Notes: a model not told the origin generated them from the sequence alone. Positions 50,727 to 60,343 are shown, counted from the first letter of the stretch. The stretch: 64,000 nucleotides of DNA from Streptomyces kaniharaensis (GCF_009569385.1 NZ_WBOF01000001.1:248001-312000); one strand, 5' to 3'. Numbers and translations: made by a program.

Positions 50727-51431
50727 TCAGCCCCGGGCGCCGCCCCAGTGGGGCGGCGCCTGCCGCATCTCGGTGGCGATGAGCGCCGCCTGCACCCGCC
50801 GCTCCACGCCGAGCTTGGCGAGCAGACGGGAGACGTGGTTCTTGACCGTCTTCTCGGCCAGGTACAGCCGCTCGCCGATCTGCCGGTTGGTCAGACCCTC
50901 CCCGATCAGCGCCAGCACCTCCTGCTCGCGAGCCGTCAACTCCGGCCCGCTGGTGGCGTGGTGGGCAGGTTCCGCGTCGCTGCGCAGGCGGTTGAGCAGC
51001 CGGGTGGCCGCGCCCGGGTCGAGCATCGAACGCCCGGACGCGACGGTCCGGACGGCTGACACCAGGTCCGTCCCGCTGATCTGCTTCAGCACGTACCCGG
51101 CGGCGCCCGCCATCACGGCGTCGAGCAGCGCCTCCTCGTCGTCGAAGGAGGTGAGCATCAGACAGGCCAGCCCCGGCATCCGGGAGCGCAGCTCGCGGCA
51201 GACGGAGACGCCGTCCCCGTCGCCGAGTCGGACGTCGAGCACCGCCACGTCGGGCCGCAGCGCCGGCACCCGCACGAGCGCCTGCTCGGCGGTGGCCGCC
51301 TCGCCGACCACCTCCAGGTCGGGCTCCCCGTCCAGCAGGTCGTGCACCCCGCGGCGCACCACCTCGTGGTCGTCCAGCAGGAACACCCGGACCGGCGCCG
51401 GTGTTCCGCCACCGGCCGTCATGCTCGCCAT
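50727..51431 (-). CDS. DevR/DosR-like LuxR response regulator
   Basis: ATG at 51431 with GGAG seven bases upstream gives 234 residues. The receiver domain (VRVFLLDDHEVVRRGVHDLL) keeps the acidic pocket and the phospho-Asp in VAVLDVRLGDGDGVSV, with Lys in GYVLKQISG. The LuxR helix-turn-helix is LTAREQEVLALIGEGLTNRQ to KTVKNHVSRLLAKLGV. The whole protein tracks DevR/DosR of mycobacteria, the hypoxia and nitric-oxide regulator. No sensor kinase is adjacent. Confidence 0.88.
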   Translation of the reverse strand: MASMTAGGGTPAPVRVFLLDDHEVVRRGVHDLLDGEPDLEVVGEAATAEQALVRVPALRPDVAVLDVRLGDGDGVSVCRELRSRMPGLACLMLTSFDDEEALLDAVMAGAAGYVLKQISGTDLVSAVRTVASGRSMLDPGAATRLLNRLRSDAEPAHHATSGPELTAREQEVLALIGEGLTNRQIGERLYLAEKTVKNHVSRLLAKLGVERRVQAALIATEMRQAPPHWGGARG

Positions 51432-51557
51432 CACGCGGCTCCACCTTCGTCACCCCCGCACACGAACGGCGGGGCCCATCGCATCATCGTCTACGCCCGC
51501 TCCCGGGCCCAGGGCCGAACGGCCCCATTCCGGGCCCGGACCCTCCATGGCCACCGC

Positions 51558-52091
51558 TCACCGCCGCTGCCGTCGTACGTTCCCGAGCCCGACGAGCAGG
51601 AACGCGAGCGCCACCCCCGCCGCGCTCGCCGCCGCCAGCACCAGCCGGGGAGCGAGTGCGCCGCCGCCCGACAGCAGGATCGACGCCGCCCCGAGCGAGG
51701 CGACGGCCGCCCCCACCAGGAGCCACCCCGCCAGCGCGACCGTCGCACCCCGGGGCGAGCGCGGCACCGGCCCGGCGTCGAGCGCCGCCCAGCGTGCGCA
51801 CGCCTCCCGTTCCTCCTCCCGGCGGTACCGGAGCGCCCGCACCCGCAGCAGGACCCCGCCCACCAGCCCGGCGAGGGCGATCTGGGCGGCCGGCTGCCAG
51901 TCGGGCAGGGCCAGCAGCAGCCCGCCCGCGACGGCGAGCCCGGCCCACCAGAGCACGCAGGCCGCGGCGGCGGTGCGCATGGAGCGGGGCCGGTCGGCGC
52001 CGGCCTGGAGGTCGGCGACGGCGGGCAGGTACCAGACGCAGCCGCAGGCGGTGAGCGCGGCGATGCCGAGGGCGAGGACGGTGTGGGACAT
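51558..52091 (-). CDS. Multi-spanning membrane protein, 177 aa
   Basis: Four to five hydrophobic helices are visible (TVLALGIAALTACGCVWYLP, TAAAACVLWWAGLAVAGGLL, AAQIALAGLVGGVLLRVRAL, ATVALAGWLLVGAAVASLGA, LVLAAASAAGVALAFLLVGL) with an acidic/basic loop between the third and fourth. No family motif is recognised. It is downstream of the oxidase subunit I gene with a strong hairpin between, so it is probably a separate unit. Confidence 0.7.
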   Translation of the reverse strand: MSHTVLALGIAALTACGCVWYLPAVADLQAGADRPRSMRTAAAACVLWWAGLAVAGGLLLALPDWQPAAQIALAGLVGGVLLRVRALRYRREEEREACARWAALDAGPVPRSPRGATVALAGWLLVGAAVASLGAASILLSGGGALAPRLVLAAASAAGVALAFLLVGLGNVRRQRR

Positions 52092-52118
52092 GCCTGGCCT
52101 TCTTGGGAGGCGGAGGGA

Positions 52119-52160
52119 CCGTCCCCGCCCGCGCGAGGGCGGTGGTGCGGGCGGGGACGG
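52119..52160. terminator. 14-bp stem hairpin after ctaD
   Basis: Arms 52119-52132 and 52147-52160 with a 14-base loop, downstream of the leftward oxidase gene stop at 52183. Confidence 0.75.
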
Positions 52161-52182
52161 CGATCGAGGGGGCGTGACGGGC

Positions 52183-53946
52183 TCAGCCGCGACCTGAACG
52201 CGAGCGCGGCAGGTCGTACTTGGCGGGAGTCACGCCGGCCAGGTGCTTGGCGGGTTCACCGCTGTTCTCCAGGGCGTCGAGCGCCGCGATGTCGGGGTGG
52301 TGCAGGTCGAACGCCGGGGACTCGGAGCGGATCTTCGGCAGGGTGACGAAGTTGTGCCGCGGCGGCGGGCAGGAGGTGGCCCACTCCAGCGAGCGCCCCC
52401 ATCCCCACGGGTCGTTCTCGGTCACCCGCTCCCCGTACTTGGCGGTCTTCCACACGTTGTAGAGGAACGGCAGGATGGAGAGGCCGAGCAGGAACGAGCC
52501 GATCGTCGAGACGGTGTTGAGGGTGGTGAAGCCGTCCGACGCGAGGTAGTCGGCGTAACGGCGGGGCATGCCCTCGGCGCCGAGCCAGTGCTGGACGAGG
52601 AACGTCGCGTGGAAGCCAATGGTGAGGGTCCAGAAGGTGATCCTGCCGAGCCGTTCGTCGAGCATCTTGCCGGTCATCTTCGGCCACCAGAAGTGGAAGC
52701 CCGCCATCATCGCGTACACGACGGTGCCGAATAGCGTGTAGTGGAAGTGCGCGACCACGAAGTACGAGTCAGAGACGTGGAAGTCGATCGGCGGAGCGGC
52801 CAGCAGCACGCCCGTCAGGCCGCCGAAGAGGAAGGTGACCAGGAACCCCACCGTCCACAGCATCGGCGTCTCGAAGCTCAACGACCCCTTCCACATGGTC
52901 CCGACCCAGTTGAAGAACTTCACCCCGGTCGGAACGGCGATCAGGAACGTCATGAACGAGAAGAACGGCAGCAGCACCTGCCCCGTGACGTACATGTGGT
53001 GGGCCCAGACCGTCACCGACAGGCCCGCGATCGCCACCGTCGCCGCGATCAGACCGGAGTAGCCGAACATCGGCTTGCGGCTGAACACCGGAATGATCTC
53101 GGAGACGATCCCGAAGAACGGCAGCGCCAGGATGTAGACCTCGGGATGGCCGAAGAACCAGAACAGGTGCTGCCACAGCATCGCCCCGCCGTTGGCCGGG
53201 TCGAAGACGTGCGCCCCGAACTTGCGATCGCATTCGAGGGCGAGCAGCGCGGCGGCCAGCACGGGGAAGACGAGCAGGATCAGGAGGGACGTCAGCAGCA
53301 CGTTCCAGCAGAAGATGGACATCCGGAACATGGTCAGGCCGGGCGCGCGCATGCACATGATGGTGGTGATGAAGTTGACGGCGCCGAGGATGCTGCCGAA
53401 GCCGGAGAGCGTCACGCCCATGATCCACATGTCGGCGCCGACGCCCGGCGAGTGCACGGCGTCGGACAGCGGCGCGTAGAGGAACCAGCCGAAGTCGGCG
53501 GCGCCCTGCGGGGTGGCGAACCCCGCGGCGGCTATCAGCGAGCCGAACATGAACAGCCAGAAGGCGAGCATGTTCAGGCGCGGGAAGGCGACGTCCGGGG
53601 CGCCGATCTGCAGCGGCATGATCCAGTTGGCGAAGCCGGTGAACAGGGGCATCGCGAAGAGCAGCAGCATCACCGAGCCGTGCATGGTGAAAGCCTGGTT
53701 GAACTGCTCGTTGGAGAGGATCTGCGTTCCCGGCCGGGCGAGTTCGGCGCGCATGACCAGGGCGAGGATGCCGCCGATCAGGAAGAAGGCGAACGCCGAC
53801 ACCAGGTACATGGAGCCGATCGTCTTGTGGTCGGTGGTGGTCAGCAGCCTGACCACCGCCGAACCGGGCCGCTGGGCCCGAACTGCCGTTGCCCGGACGG
53901 CGGGCGGCGGTGGCGTGGGGTCGCCCTGTGCCTGGATGGCGCTCAA
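52183..53946 (-). CDS. ctaD: Cytochrome c oxidase subunit I (aa3 type)
   Basis: The 587 residues are full length for the haem-copper oxidase subunit. Haem a and CuB/haem a3 ligand regions are present: [38 protein letters not shown] with the His-Tyr crosslink motif, [10 protein letters not shown], and [20 protein letters not shown]. It is a stand-alone copy: subunits II and III and the bc1 genes are not beside it, so it is likely an extra copy. It reduces oxygen to water with proton pumping. The nearby copper genes and DevR-like regulator make regulated expression plausible. Confidence 0.96.
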   Translation of the reverse strand: MSAIQAQGDPTPPPPAVRATAVRAQRPGSAVVRLLTTTDHKTIGSMYLVSAFAFFLIGGILALVMRAELARPGTQILSNEQFNQAFTMHGSVMLLLFAMPLFTGFANWIMPLQIGAPDVAFPRLNMLAFWLFMFGSLIAAAGFATPQGAADFGWFLYAPLSDAVHSPGVGADMWIMGVTLSGFGSILGAVNFITTIMCMRAPGLTMFRMSIFCWNVLLTSLLILLVFPVLAAALLALECDRKFGAHVFDPANGGAMLWQHLFWFFGHPEVYILALPFFGIVSEIIPVFSRKPMFGYSGLIAATVAIAGLSVTVWAHHMYVTGQVLLPFFSFMTFLIAVPTGVKFFNWVGTMWKGSLSFETPMLWTVGFLVTFLFGGLTGVLLAAPPIDFHVSDSYFVVAHFHYTLFGTVVYAMMAGFHFWWPKMTGKMLDERLGRITFWTLTIGFHATFLVQHWLGAEGMPRRYADYLASDGFTTLNTVSTIGSFLLGLSILPFLYNVWKTAKYGERVTENDPWGWGRSLEWATSCPPPRHNFVTLPKIRSESPAFDLHHPDIAALDALENSGEPAKHLAGVTPAKYDLPRSRSGRG

Positions 53947-54110
53947 GGACGCGCTCCTTCGGAACGTCGTGCGAATGGATGGCGATCCATGATCCGAACA
54001 CGACTCCCCTGCGCCCTAGGGCCGTTGGACCCGGCCGCCCGGGGCCGCTGGGCCCGCGTTCCGGGGCCGCACACGGGACCTCCGGGGACGGGCCACAGCA
54101 GCCCCTGCGC

Positions 54111-55013
54111 TCACCCGGCCAGCCGGACGAGCTCGCCGCGCTCCAGCGCCGCGTACACCGTGCCGTCCGGTCCGACCGCGATGCCGTGCGGCTCGGCGGA
54201 CTCGCCGGGCAGCGGGTGGCCGTCGTAGCGGCCGTCCGGGGTGAGCACGCCGATCCGGCCCGCGCCCCACTCGGTGAACCAGAGCCGGCCCGCCGCGTCG
54301 GCGGCGATCGCGTGCGGCCTGGCCGCGCGGTCCGGCAGCGGGAACTCGGTGACCTTGCCGTCCACCGCGATCCGACCGACCAGCCCGGCGCCGATCCCGA
54401 CGAACCAGAGCGCGCCGTCCGTGCCCGCGGTGATCCCGACCGGGGCGGCGCCCTCGGTGGGCAGCGGGTGCACGGTGATCTCGCCGTCGACGGTGATCCG
54501 GGCGACGGCGTTCGCCTGGTTGAGCGTGCACCACAGCGCTCCGTCCGGGCCCGCCGTGATCATCGACGGGAAGGCGCCCGTGACCGGCAGCGGATACTCC
54601 GTCACCTCGCCGTCCACGGTGATCCGCCCGATTCGGTCGGCGTTCAGTTCGGTGAACCAGAGCGCGCCGTCGGGCCCCGCGGTGATCCCGTACGGCCCGG
54701 CGTCCGGTGTCGGCACGGCGAAGGACCGCTGCCGCCCGTCGGTGTCGATCCGCCCGATCCGGTGGTCGCGCATCCGGGTGAACCAGAGCGCGCCGTCCGG
54801 CCCGGCGGTGATCACCGACGGCCCGCACCCGGCCGCGCCGAGCGCGTAGCGCACCACCGTCCCGTCCGCCGCCAGCCGCCCGATCTCCCCCGCGTGCACC
54901 AGCGTGAACCAGACGCCGCCGTCCGCCGCCACCGCGACCCCGTACGGCCCGGCTTCCGCCTCCGCGACCTCGAACCGCTCCACCGTCCGTCGTTGCGTGA
55001 ACAAACCCGACAA
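54111..55013 (-). CDS. Virginiamycin B lyase (Vgb)-like beta-propeller
   Basis: TTG at 55013, with GAGGGGG upstream, gives 300 residues. Seven repeats of GPDGALWFT(R/E/L)-type blades form the propeller. The Vgb catalytic pair is matched in position by the His of EPHGIAVGPDG and the Glu of AALERG, 15 residues apart. Vgb linearises type B streptogramins by breaking the ester bond. Many genomic Vgb-like proteins have other, unknown substrates, so resistance is not established. Confidence 0.85.
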   Translation of the reverse strand: MSGLFTQRRTVERFEVAEAEAGPYGVAVAADGGVWFTLVHAGEIGRLAADGTVVRYALGAAGCGPSVITAGPDGALWFTRMRDHRIGRIDTDGRQRSFAVPTPDAGPYGITAGPDGALWFTELNADRIGRITVDGEVTEYPLPVTGAFPSMITAGPDGALWCTLNQANAVARITVDGEITVHPLPTEGAAPVGITAGTDGALWFVGIGAGLVGRIAVDGKVTEFPLPDRAARPHAIAADAAGRLWFTEWGAGRIGVLTPDGRYDGHPLPGESAEPHGIAVGPDGTVYAALERGELVRLAG

Positions 55014-55127
55014 ACCCCCTCAGCACTATCGCGACTTGCGTCGCATTAGGATCGTCGCACGCTGATGCACCGCCAGGCAACCGGGTTGTCACCGCTGGTT
55101 CGACCACGACGCGGCGGCCACGGCCGC

Positions 55128-56246
55128 CTACCGCTGACCCTCGACGTCCTCGAAGCGCACCGACCCGCCGCCGGCGAAGGCCAACACCCGCTCCGCCTCG
55201 GCCTCCGCCGCCCGCCGGTCGGCCCGCCGCAGCGGCTCGAACGGGCGGACCACCACCTGCTGCTCCCCCGTCAGCTGCCACGTCCCGGCGACCAGCCCGT
55301 CCACCAGCAGCGTGCCGAGCACGATCCCGTTCTGCGTCATCACCCGGCTCCGGTACTCCTCGGGCAGCACCCGGGTGCGGTCGGCGTGCGAGAGGAGAAG
55401 GTTGTCGAAGGGCGCGAGCAGCCGGACGGGCGCCGGCGTGTCCTGGTCCGGCCGGGGCGCCTCGGGCAGGTCGTACAGCAGCCGGCCCTGCTCATCGCGG
55501 AACGTGAGCAGCTGCGGCGCGAGCCGCTTGAGCACCGGCCCGAGCCGGCTGAGGCCGCACCACTTCTGCAGGTCGGCGGCGGTGGCCGGGCCGAAGGCGG
55601 CGAGGTAGCGCAGGGCGAGGTCGTCGAGGGACGGCGCCGGGTCGAGCGGTCGGCCGAGCCAGGCCTCGGCGGTGGTGTGGGCGGCGGCGCCGCTCCGGCC
55701 CCAGACGCCGCGCGGCGGCACCTGGACCAGCGGCAGCAGGCAGCGCGCGGCCTGGGCGAGCGCGGCCGGGTCGCGGTCCGGGCGGGTGGCGGCGAGCAGC
55801 GGGCCGAGCTCCTGGAAGGTGCGCGGCCGCTCCTCCACCAGCGCCCGGGCCTCGGCGGCGAGCGCGGTGAGGTCCAGCCCGGCCAGCCGCCTCCCGTAGG
55901 TGGTGCGCAGGCCCTGGTCGAGCACCGGCTGGAGGAGCGGGCGCAGCGTCAGGCAGTCCTCGGCGGTGACCAGGTGGATGGTGCCGCGCTGGAGCGCGAT
56001 CCGGACGACCGTACGGTCCTCGATCAGCGCGGTCAGGTGCTCGTGCGCGAAGCCGTCGATCCGGGCGAGCAGGCCCAGGTAGGGCGGCTGCGGCGCGGCC
56101 TGGGCCTGGAGCCCGCCGAGATGGCGGACCATCGCGGCTGGTTCCGGCACCGCCGGACTGCCCAGCGCCGTCAGGTCTGAGCGGTCGAGCAGGTGCTGAC
56201 GGGCCAGCAGGGCGCGCCCGAGGGCCCGGATGCCCAGCACGGTCAC
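55128..56246 (-). CDS. Winged-helix DNA glycosylase-like protein (AlkZ/AlkX family)
   Basis: GTG at 56246 overlaps the stop of the GDPD gene by 4 bases, so they are coupled. The 372 residues start with LGIRALGRALLARQHLLDRS and contain the GLQAQ motif (QxQ) near residue 44, the catalytic signature of AlkZ-type glycosylases. DFLAxxx-like segments and the PFDNLLLSHADRTRVLPEEY motif follow. AlkZ-type enzymes unhook interstrand crosslinks or release alkylated bases. Confidence 0.85.
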   Translation of the reverse strand: MTVLGIRALGRALLARQHLLDRSDLTALGSPAVPEPAAMVRHLGGLQAQAAPQPPYLGLLARIDGFAHEHLTALIEDRTVVRIALQRGTIHLVTAEDCLTLRPLLQPVLDQGLRTTYGRRLAGLDLTALAAEARALVEERPRTFQELGPLLAATRPDRDPAALAQAARCLLPLVQVPPRGVWGRSGAAAHTTAEAWLGRPLDPAPSLDDLALRYLAAFGPATAADLQKWCGLSRLGPVLKRLAPQLLTFRDEQGRLLYDLPEAPRPDQDTPAPVRLLAPFDNLLLSHADRTRVLPEEYRSRVMTQNGIVLGTLLVDGLVAGTWQLTGEQQVVVRPFEPLRRADRRAAEAEAERVLAFAGGGSVRFEDVEGQR

Positions 56247-57022
56247 CGGCGGCCGTCCAGCACCGAGCGCAGCACGTCGATCCGGTTGGTGGTGATCGAG
56301 TCGACCCCGGCGTCGCGCAGCCGGCGCATGGTGCGGCGCAGGTCGGCGGTCCAGGTGGAGACGGCCAGTCCGGCGTCCCGGGCGGCGGCGGTGAGGTCGG
56401 GGGTGACCAGGCCGAACGGCGGGTTGAGGTAGCGCGGGCGCAGGTCGTCGAGCAGGGCGTGCACGGGCAGCCGGGGCTGCTTCCAGGTGAGCGCGATCTC
56501 GGCGTCGGGGGCGACGGCGCGGACGGCGAGCATGGCGGTGGCGGGGCCGCAGAAGGCGACCAGCCGTTCGGCGCCGAGGCCGGTGACGACGGACCAGGTG
56601 GCGGCGACCGGGCCGGGCTCGTCGAGGTCGATGAGCAGCCGGGGGCCGTCGGCCGCGGCGACGGTCTTGATCGCCTCGGCGAGGGTCGGCACGGCGAGCG
56701 CGCCCTGGCGCAGCTCGTCGAGCTGCTCGACGGTGACCCGGCCGATCGTCCGCGGGTCGCCCCAGAAGCGTTCCAGGGTGGGGTCGTGGAGGAGGACGGG
56801 CACGCGGTCGCGGGTGAGCTGGACGTCCACCTCGACGGCGTCGGCACCCCGGGCGAGCGCGGACTCGACCGAGGGCAGGGTGTTCTCGCGGTGGCGGTAC
56901 GGGTCGCCGCGGTGGGCGACGGCGAGCACCCGGCGGCGGCCGGCGGGCGTCGTCGGATCGGCCCCGGGATCCACGGGGTGGGGTCGTGGAGGCCGGCGGG
57001 TCGGCTGGTGCGGGTGGGACAT
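56243..57022 (-). CDS. Glycerophosphodiester phosphodiesterase
   Basis: The 259-residue protein has HRG in VAHRGDPYRHRENTLPSVE, EVDVQLTRDRVPVLLHD with its metal-binding Glu and Asp, and the PLC-like TIM barrel. It hydrolyses glycerophosphodiesters to glycerol-3-phosphate and alcohol. No signal peptide is visible. It is coupled to the glycosylase-like gene but the functional link is unknown. Confidence 0.9.
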   Translation of the reverse strand: MSHPHQPTRRPPRPHPVDPGADPTTPAGRRRVLAVAHRGDPYRHRENTLPSVESALARGADAVEVDVQLTRDRVPVLLHDPTLERFWGDPRTIGRVTVEQLDELRQGALAVPTLAEAIKTVAAADGPRLLIDLDEPGPVAATWSVVTGLGAERLVAFCGPATAMLAVRAVAPDAEIALTWKQPRLPVHALLDDLRPRYLNPPFGLVTPDLTAAARDAGLAVSTWTADLRRTMRRLRDAGVDSITTNRIDVLRSVLDGRR

Positions 57023-57128
57023 CCCGGGCGGGGCCTCTCGTTCGGAACCGGTGCGGGGCGGGATCAGCGGGGGCGGGATCAGCGGCGAGACCGTCGGGCG
57101 GCCTCAGCGGCGGGCTCGGCGGACGGCC

Positions 57129-57545
57129 TCAGCGGCGCTCGATCATCACGTTGGTCGACTTGATGACGGCCGTGGCGGGAGCGCCGGGCACCAGGTTCAG
57201 CTCCTCCGCCGACTCCCGGCTGATCAGCGACACCACCCGGAACGGCCCGGCCTGCACCTCCACCTGGGCGGCCACGTCGCCGAGCACCACGCCGGTGACG
57301 ATCCCGGGGAAGCGGTTGCGGGCGGAGGACGGGCGGCCCTCGGCCTCGGCGTTCTCGGGCCGGGCCAGCTCGCGGGCGAAGGCGGCCAGCTCGGCCCCGG
57401 GGATGATCCGGTGGCCGTGCTCGTCCCGCTCGGCGGCGACCCGTCCGGCGTCCACCCAGCGCCGCATCGTGTCGGTGCTGACGCCGAGCAGCGCCGCGGC
57501 CTCGCCGATGCGGTACGGGTTGACCGGCACGTCGGGCTGGTCCAT
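57129..57545 (-). CDS. HTH-TOBE (molybdate-binding type) regulator, 138 aa
   Basis: ATG at 57545 with AGGAG gives 138 residues. The MerR-like helix-turn-helix (YRIGEAAALLGVSTDTMRRW) is followed by a TOBE domain (RNRFPGIVTGVVLGDVAAQV, EVQAGPFRVVSLISRESAEE). This combination senses molybdate or tungstate. No molybdate transporter genes adjoin it, but they may lie elsewhere. Confidence 0.88.
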   Translation of the reverse strand: MDQPDVPVNPYRIGEAAALLGVSTDTMRRWVDAGRVAAERDEHGHRIIPGAELAAFARELARPENAEAEGRPSSARNRFPGIVTGVVLGDVAAQVEVQAGPFRVVSLISRESAEELNLVPGAPATAVIKSTNVMIERR

Positions 57546-57657
57546 GTGCGACTCCTGACGCTGTTTCCGGCTGGTGGGCGGGCGCGCGGGGCGCACCGTC
57601 GCCGCCATCCTGCCGTACCGGGGGCCCGGGCCGCGAAGCGGCACAGGCCGCGGCCCG

Positions 57658-58851
57658 TTACGGCTCGCCGAACAGGTCCCGCCGGACGGCGTCCCCGGCG
57701 GTGAGCACGGCGCCCGCGAGCACCGCGCCGCCGCCCGCCGTCCCGGCCCGGACCTCGGTGCGCAGCGGAGAGAGCTCGGCGAGGCGGCGCTCGACCCGGC
57801 CGGCCAGTTCGGCGCCGCCGGCCCGGCCGATCTCTCCGCCGAGGACGACGCAGCCCGGGTCGAGGACGACGCAGACGCTCGCCGCGCCGATGGCGATCCG
57901 TTCGGCCAGCGCGCCCAGGAAGGGCCCACCGGGTGCGTCGTCGCCCAGCGCGTCGAGGGCGGTGCGGACGGCGCCCTCGGCGGCGCTCGCGTCCCCCGCC
58001 GGGTCGGCGGGCAGCCCGTGGGCACGGGCGAGCTCGCAGATCGCGGCGCTGCCGACCAGCCCGTGGAAGCCGCCCGCGCTGCTGGCAGCGCTGGGCAGTC
58101 CGGCGGTGCCGGGTACGGGCAGGAAGCAGATCTCGCCGGTGCCGCCGGAGAAGCCGCGGCGCAGCCGCCCGTCCAGGATGACGGCGGCGCCGACGCTGTG
58201 GCCGAGCCACATCAGTACGAAGGTGTCGCGGTCCCGGGCGGCGCCGATCCGGTGCTCGGCGCGGCCGGCCAGGTTGACCTCGTTCTCCAGGATCACCTCG
58301 GTGCCGGGCAACTCCCGCAGGGCGGTGAGCAGTTCGGCGTGCCAGGCGGGCAGGGCGCCGGTGCTGTGGAGGCGTCCGGTGGCCGGGTCGACCAGGCCGG
58401 GTGCGCCGACGGCCACGGTGTGCAGGCGCTCGACTCCGGCCCCGCGCGCGGTGTCGAGCAGGGTGCGGACGATCCGGTCGGCGGTGTCGGGGCCGCCGCC
58501 GCCCTCGACCGGGAGGTCGGCGGCGGCCAGGGTGCGGCCGGCCAGGTCGGCGACGACGAGGCTGACGCCGCCGGAGCGGACGTCGAAGGCGGCGAGGTGG
58601 GCACGGGAGGCGACCAGCGCGTAGAGCCGGGCGTTGGGGCCGCGGCGCTGTTCGCCGCGTTCGCCGACGACGGCGACCAGGCCGGTGCGCTGGAGGCGGT
58701 CCAGCAGGTCGGCGACGGTCGGCCGGGAGAGGCCGGTGAGGTCGCGGAGCTCGGTGGCGGTCAGGGGCCCCTGTTCGAGCAGCAGGTTGAGCGCCAGCCG
58801 GTCGTTGATCGCCCGGGCGGTGCTCGGCGTGGCCGTACGCGCGGTGGTCAT
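57658..58851 (-). CDS. ROK family transcriptional regulator
   Basis: The 397-residue protein has an N-terminal winged helix (LALNLLLEQGPLTATELRDL, GLSRPTVADLLDRLQRTGLV) and a ROK sugar-kinase-like domain. Its ATP/sugar parts are degenerate: the zinc motif CxCGxxGC is absent and replaced by sequence without Cys. It is divergent from the MFS transporter, with an inverted repeat between, so it probably represses that transporter and itself in response to a sugar or related ligand. Confidence 0.88.
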   Translation of the reverse strand: MTTARTATPSTARAINDRLALNLLLEQGPLTATELRDLTGLSRPTVADLLDRLQRTGLVAVVGERGEQRRGPNARLYALVASRAHLAAFDVRSGGVSLVVADLAGRTLAAADLPVEGGGGPDTADRIVRTLLDTARGAGVERLHTVAVGAPGLVDPATGRLHSTGALPAWHAELLTALRELPGTEVILENEVNLAGRAEHRIGAARDRDTFVLMWLGHSVGAAVILDGRLRRGFSGGTGEICFLPVPGTAGLPSAASSAGGFHGLVGSAAICELARAHGLPADPAGDASAAEGAVRTALDALGDDAPGGPFLGALAERIAIGAASVCVVLDPGCVVLGGEIGRAGGAELAGRVERRLAELSPLRTEVRAGTAGGGAVLAGAVLTAGDAVRRDLFGEP

Positions 58852-58877
58852 GGACGCTCATCCTTCCAGAGTGTTTC

Positions 58878-58898
58878 TATCAGGGTCCCTTCCTGATA
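58878..58898. promoter_or_regulatory. Candidate ROK operator
   Basis: TATCAGG (58878-58884), seven bases, CCTGATA (58892-58898), a perfect 7-7-7 inverted repeat. It is followed by GATAATTTATC, also palindromic. Both lie between the ROK gene and the divergent transporter. Confidence 0.65.
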
Positions 58899-59000
58899 AT
58901 TTATCGAACCATCCGCCGGTGCCGCGCCGCCGCGCGGACCGATCGGCGTGCCCGTGGACCACCCACGGAGCACCGTCACACGACCGGGAGGGGACGCCGA

Positions 59001-60245
59001 ATGAGCCCGAGCACGACCGCACCACCGCAGGACCGACCGACCGCGCCACGCCGCGCCCGTACGGGCATCGCCCTGGTGTTCGCCGTGCACGGCGCCGCCG
59101 GCGGCAGCTTCGTCACCCGCATCCCGTGGATTCAGGACCGCCTCGACCTCTCGCCCGCCCAGCTCGGGGCGGCACTGGTGATGCCCGCGATCGGCTCCTC
59201 GCTCGCCATGCCGCTGGCCGGCCGGTTCGTCCACCGCCACGGCGGGCGGACGGCGGTGCGCGGGCTCCTCTCGATCTGGTGCCTGGCACTGGCCCTGCCC
59301 GCGCTCGCGCCGTCGCTGCCCGCCCTCTGCGTGGCGCTGCTCGTGTACGGCGCGACGGCCGGCATGGCCGACGTCGCGATGAACGCCCAGGGCGTGGAGA
59401 TCGAGGAGCGGCTCGGCCGCTCGATCATGTCCGGGCTGCACGGCATGTGGAGCGCGGGCGGGCTGCTGGCCTCCGGCTTCGGCATCCTGGCCGCCCACCT
59501 CGACCTCGACGCCCGGCTCCAGCTCGCCCTCACCGCACTGGTGCTGCTCGCCCTGGCGCAGCCGGTCTGCCGGCGCCTGCCGGACCTGCGGGCACCCGAG
59601 GAGGAACAGGCTCCGCCACGGTTCGCACTGCCGCCGCGCAGCTCGCTGGCGATCGGGCTGGTCGGCTTCTGCGCGGTCTTCGCCGAGGGCGCCTCGATGG
59701 ACTGGAGCGGTGTCTACCTGCGGGACGTCGCCGGTGCCTCGGCCACCGTGGCCGCCGCCTCGTACACCGCGTTCTCGCTCACCATGGCAGTCAGCCGACT
59801 CGCGGGGGACGCGGCGATCCGCCGGCTCGGCGCCGTCCGGGCGACCCGCCTCGGCGGCGCGGTCGCCACCACCGGCGGGCTGCTGGTGGTGGCCGCCGAC
59901 GGCCCGGCCCTGGCGATCCCGGGCTTCGCGCTGATCGGCGTCGGCATCGCCGTCATCGTCCCGCTGGCGTTCGCGGCCGCCGGGCGGATCGGCACCAACC
60001 CCAGCCAGGCCATCGCGGGCGTCGCCACCGTCACCTACACCTCGGGCCTGATCGCCCCGGCGGTCATCGGCGCGCTCGCCCAGGCCACCTCGCTGACCGT
60101 CTCCTTCGGCCTGGTCACCGCGCTCGCCTTCGCGCTCGTGCCGAGCGCCGGGGCGCTGCGCCGGGCCGAACAGAATTCTCCCGCCGGGAATGTGACCACA
60201 ATGTCACCGAAAAGCGCTTCCGAAAACGATTTCCCGGCGCTATGA
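59001..60245 (+). CDS. MFS transporter
   Basis: The 414-residue protein has twelve predicted helices. The conserved loop between helices 2 and 3 reads AGRFVHRHGGRTAVRG. The fucose-permease-like IPWIQDRLDLSPAQLGAALV near the N terminus and the NAQGVEIEERLG segment point to the FucP/DHA-like sugar or drug group. The start ATG follows GGGAGGGG. It is probably controlled by the divergent ROK protein. The final 30 residues are polar and AT-richer. Confidence 0.88.
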   Translation: MSPSTTAPPQDRPTAPRRARTGIALVFAVHGAAGGSFVTRIPWIQDRLDLSPAQLGAALVMPAIGSSLAMPLAGRFVHRHGGRTAVRGLLSIWCLALALPALAPSLPALCVALLVYGATAGMADVAMNAQGVEIEERLGRSIMSGLHGMWSAGGLLASGFGILAAHLDLDARLQLALTALVLLALAQPVCRRLPDLRAPEEEQAPPRFALPPRSSLAIGLVGFCAVFAEGASMDWSGVYLRDVAGASATVAAASYTAFSLTMAVSRLAGDAAIRRLGAVRATRLGGAVATTGGLLVVAADGPALAIPGFALIGVGIAVIVPLAFAAAGRIGTNPSQAIAGVATVTYTSGLIAPAVIGALAQATSLTVSFGLVTALAFALVPSAGALRRAEQNSPAGNVTTMSPKSASENDFPAL

Positions 60246-60293
60246 TCAAAGAATTCCAGGGAATTCCTCGCTAATATCGTCGCTCATACGTCG

Positions 60294-60319
60294 ACCGCCG
60301 GGCGCACGCGCCCGGCGGT
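60294..60319. terminator. 12-bp stem hairpin
   Basis: ACCGCCGGGCGC (60294-60305) pairs with GCGCCCGGCGGT (60308-60319). It lies between the MFS stop and the dienelactone hydrolase start. An upstream palindrome GAATTCC-AG-GGAATTC (60251-60266) may be an operator for the hydrolase. Confidence 0.6.
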
Positions 60320-60343
60320 TTCGCGACCGCGAAGGGATTCCCC

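Noticed and set aside
57024..57128. Short imperfect direct repeats (GGGATCAGCGG and GCCTCAGCGGCG, twice each)
   Set aside because: Low-complexity high-GC spacer without symmetry or a clear position relative to a promoter.
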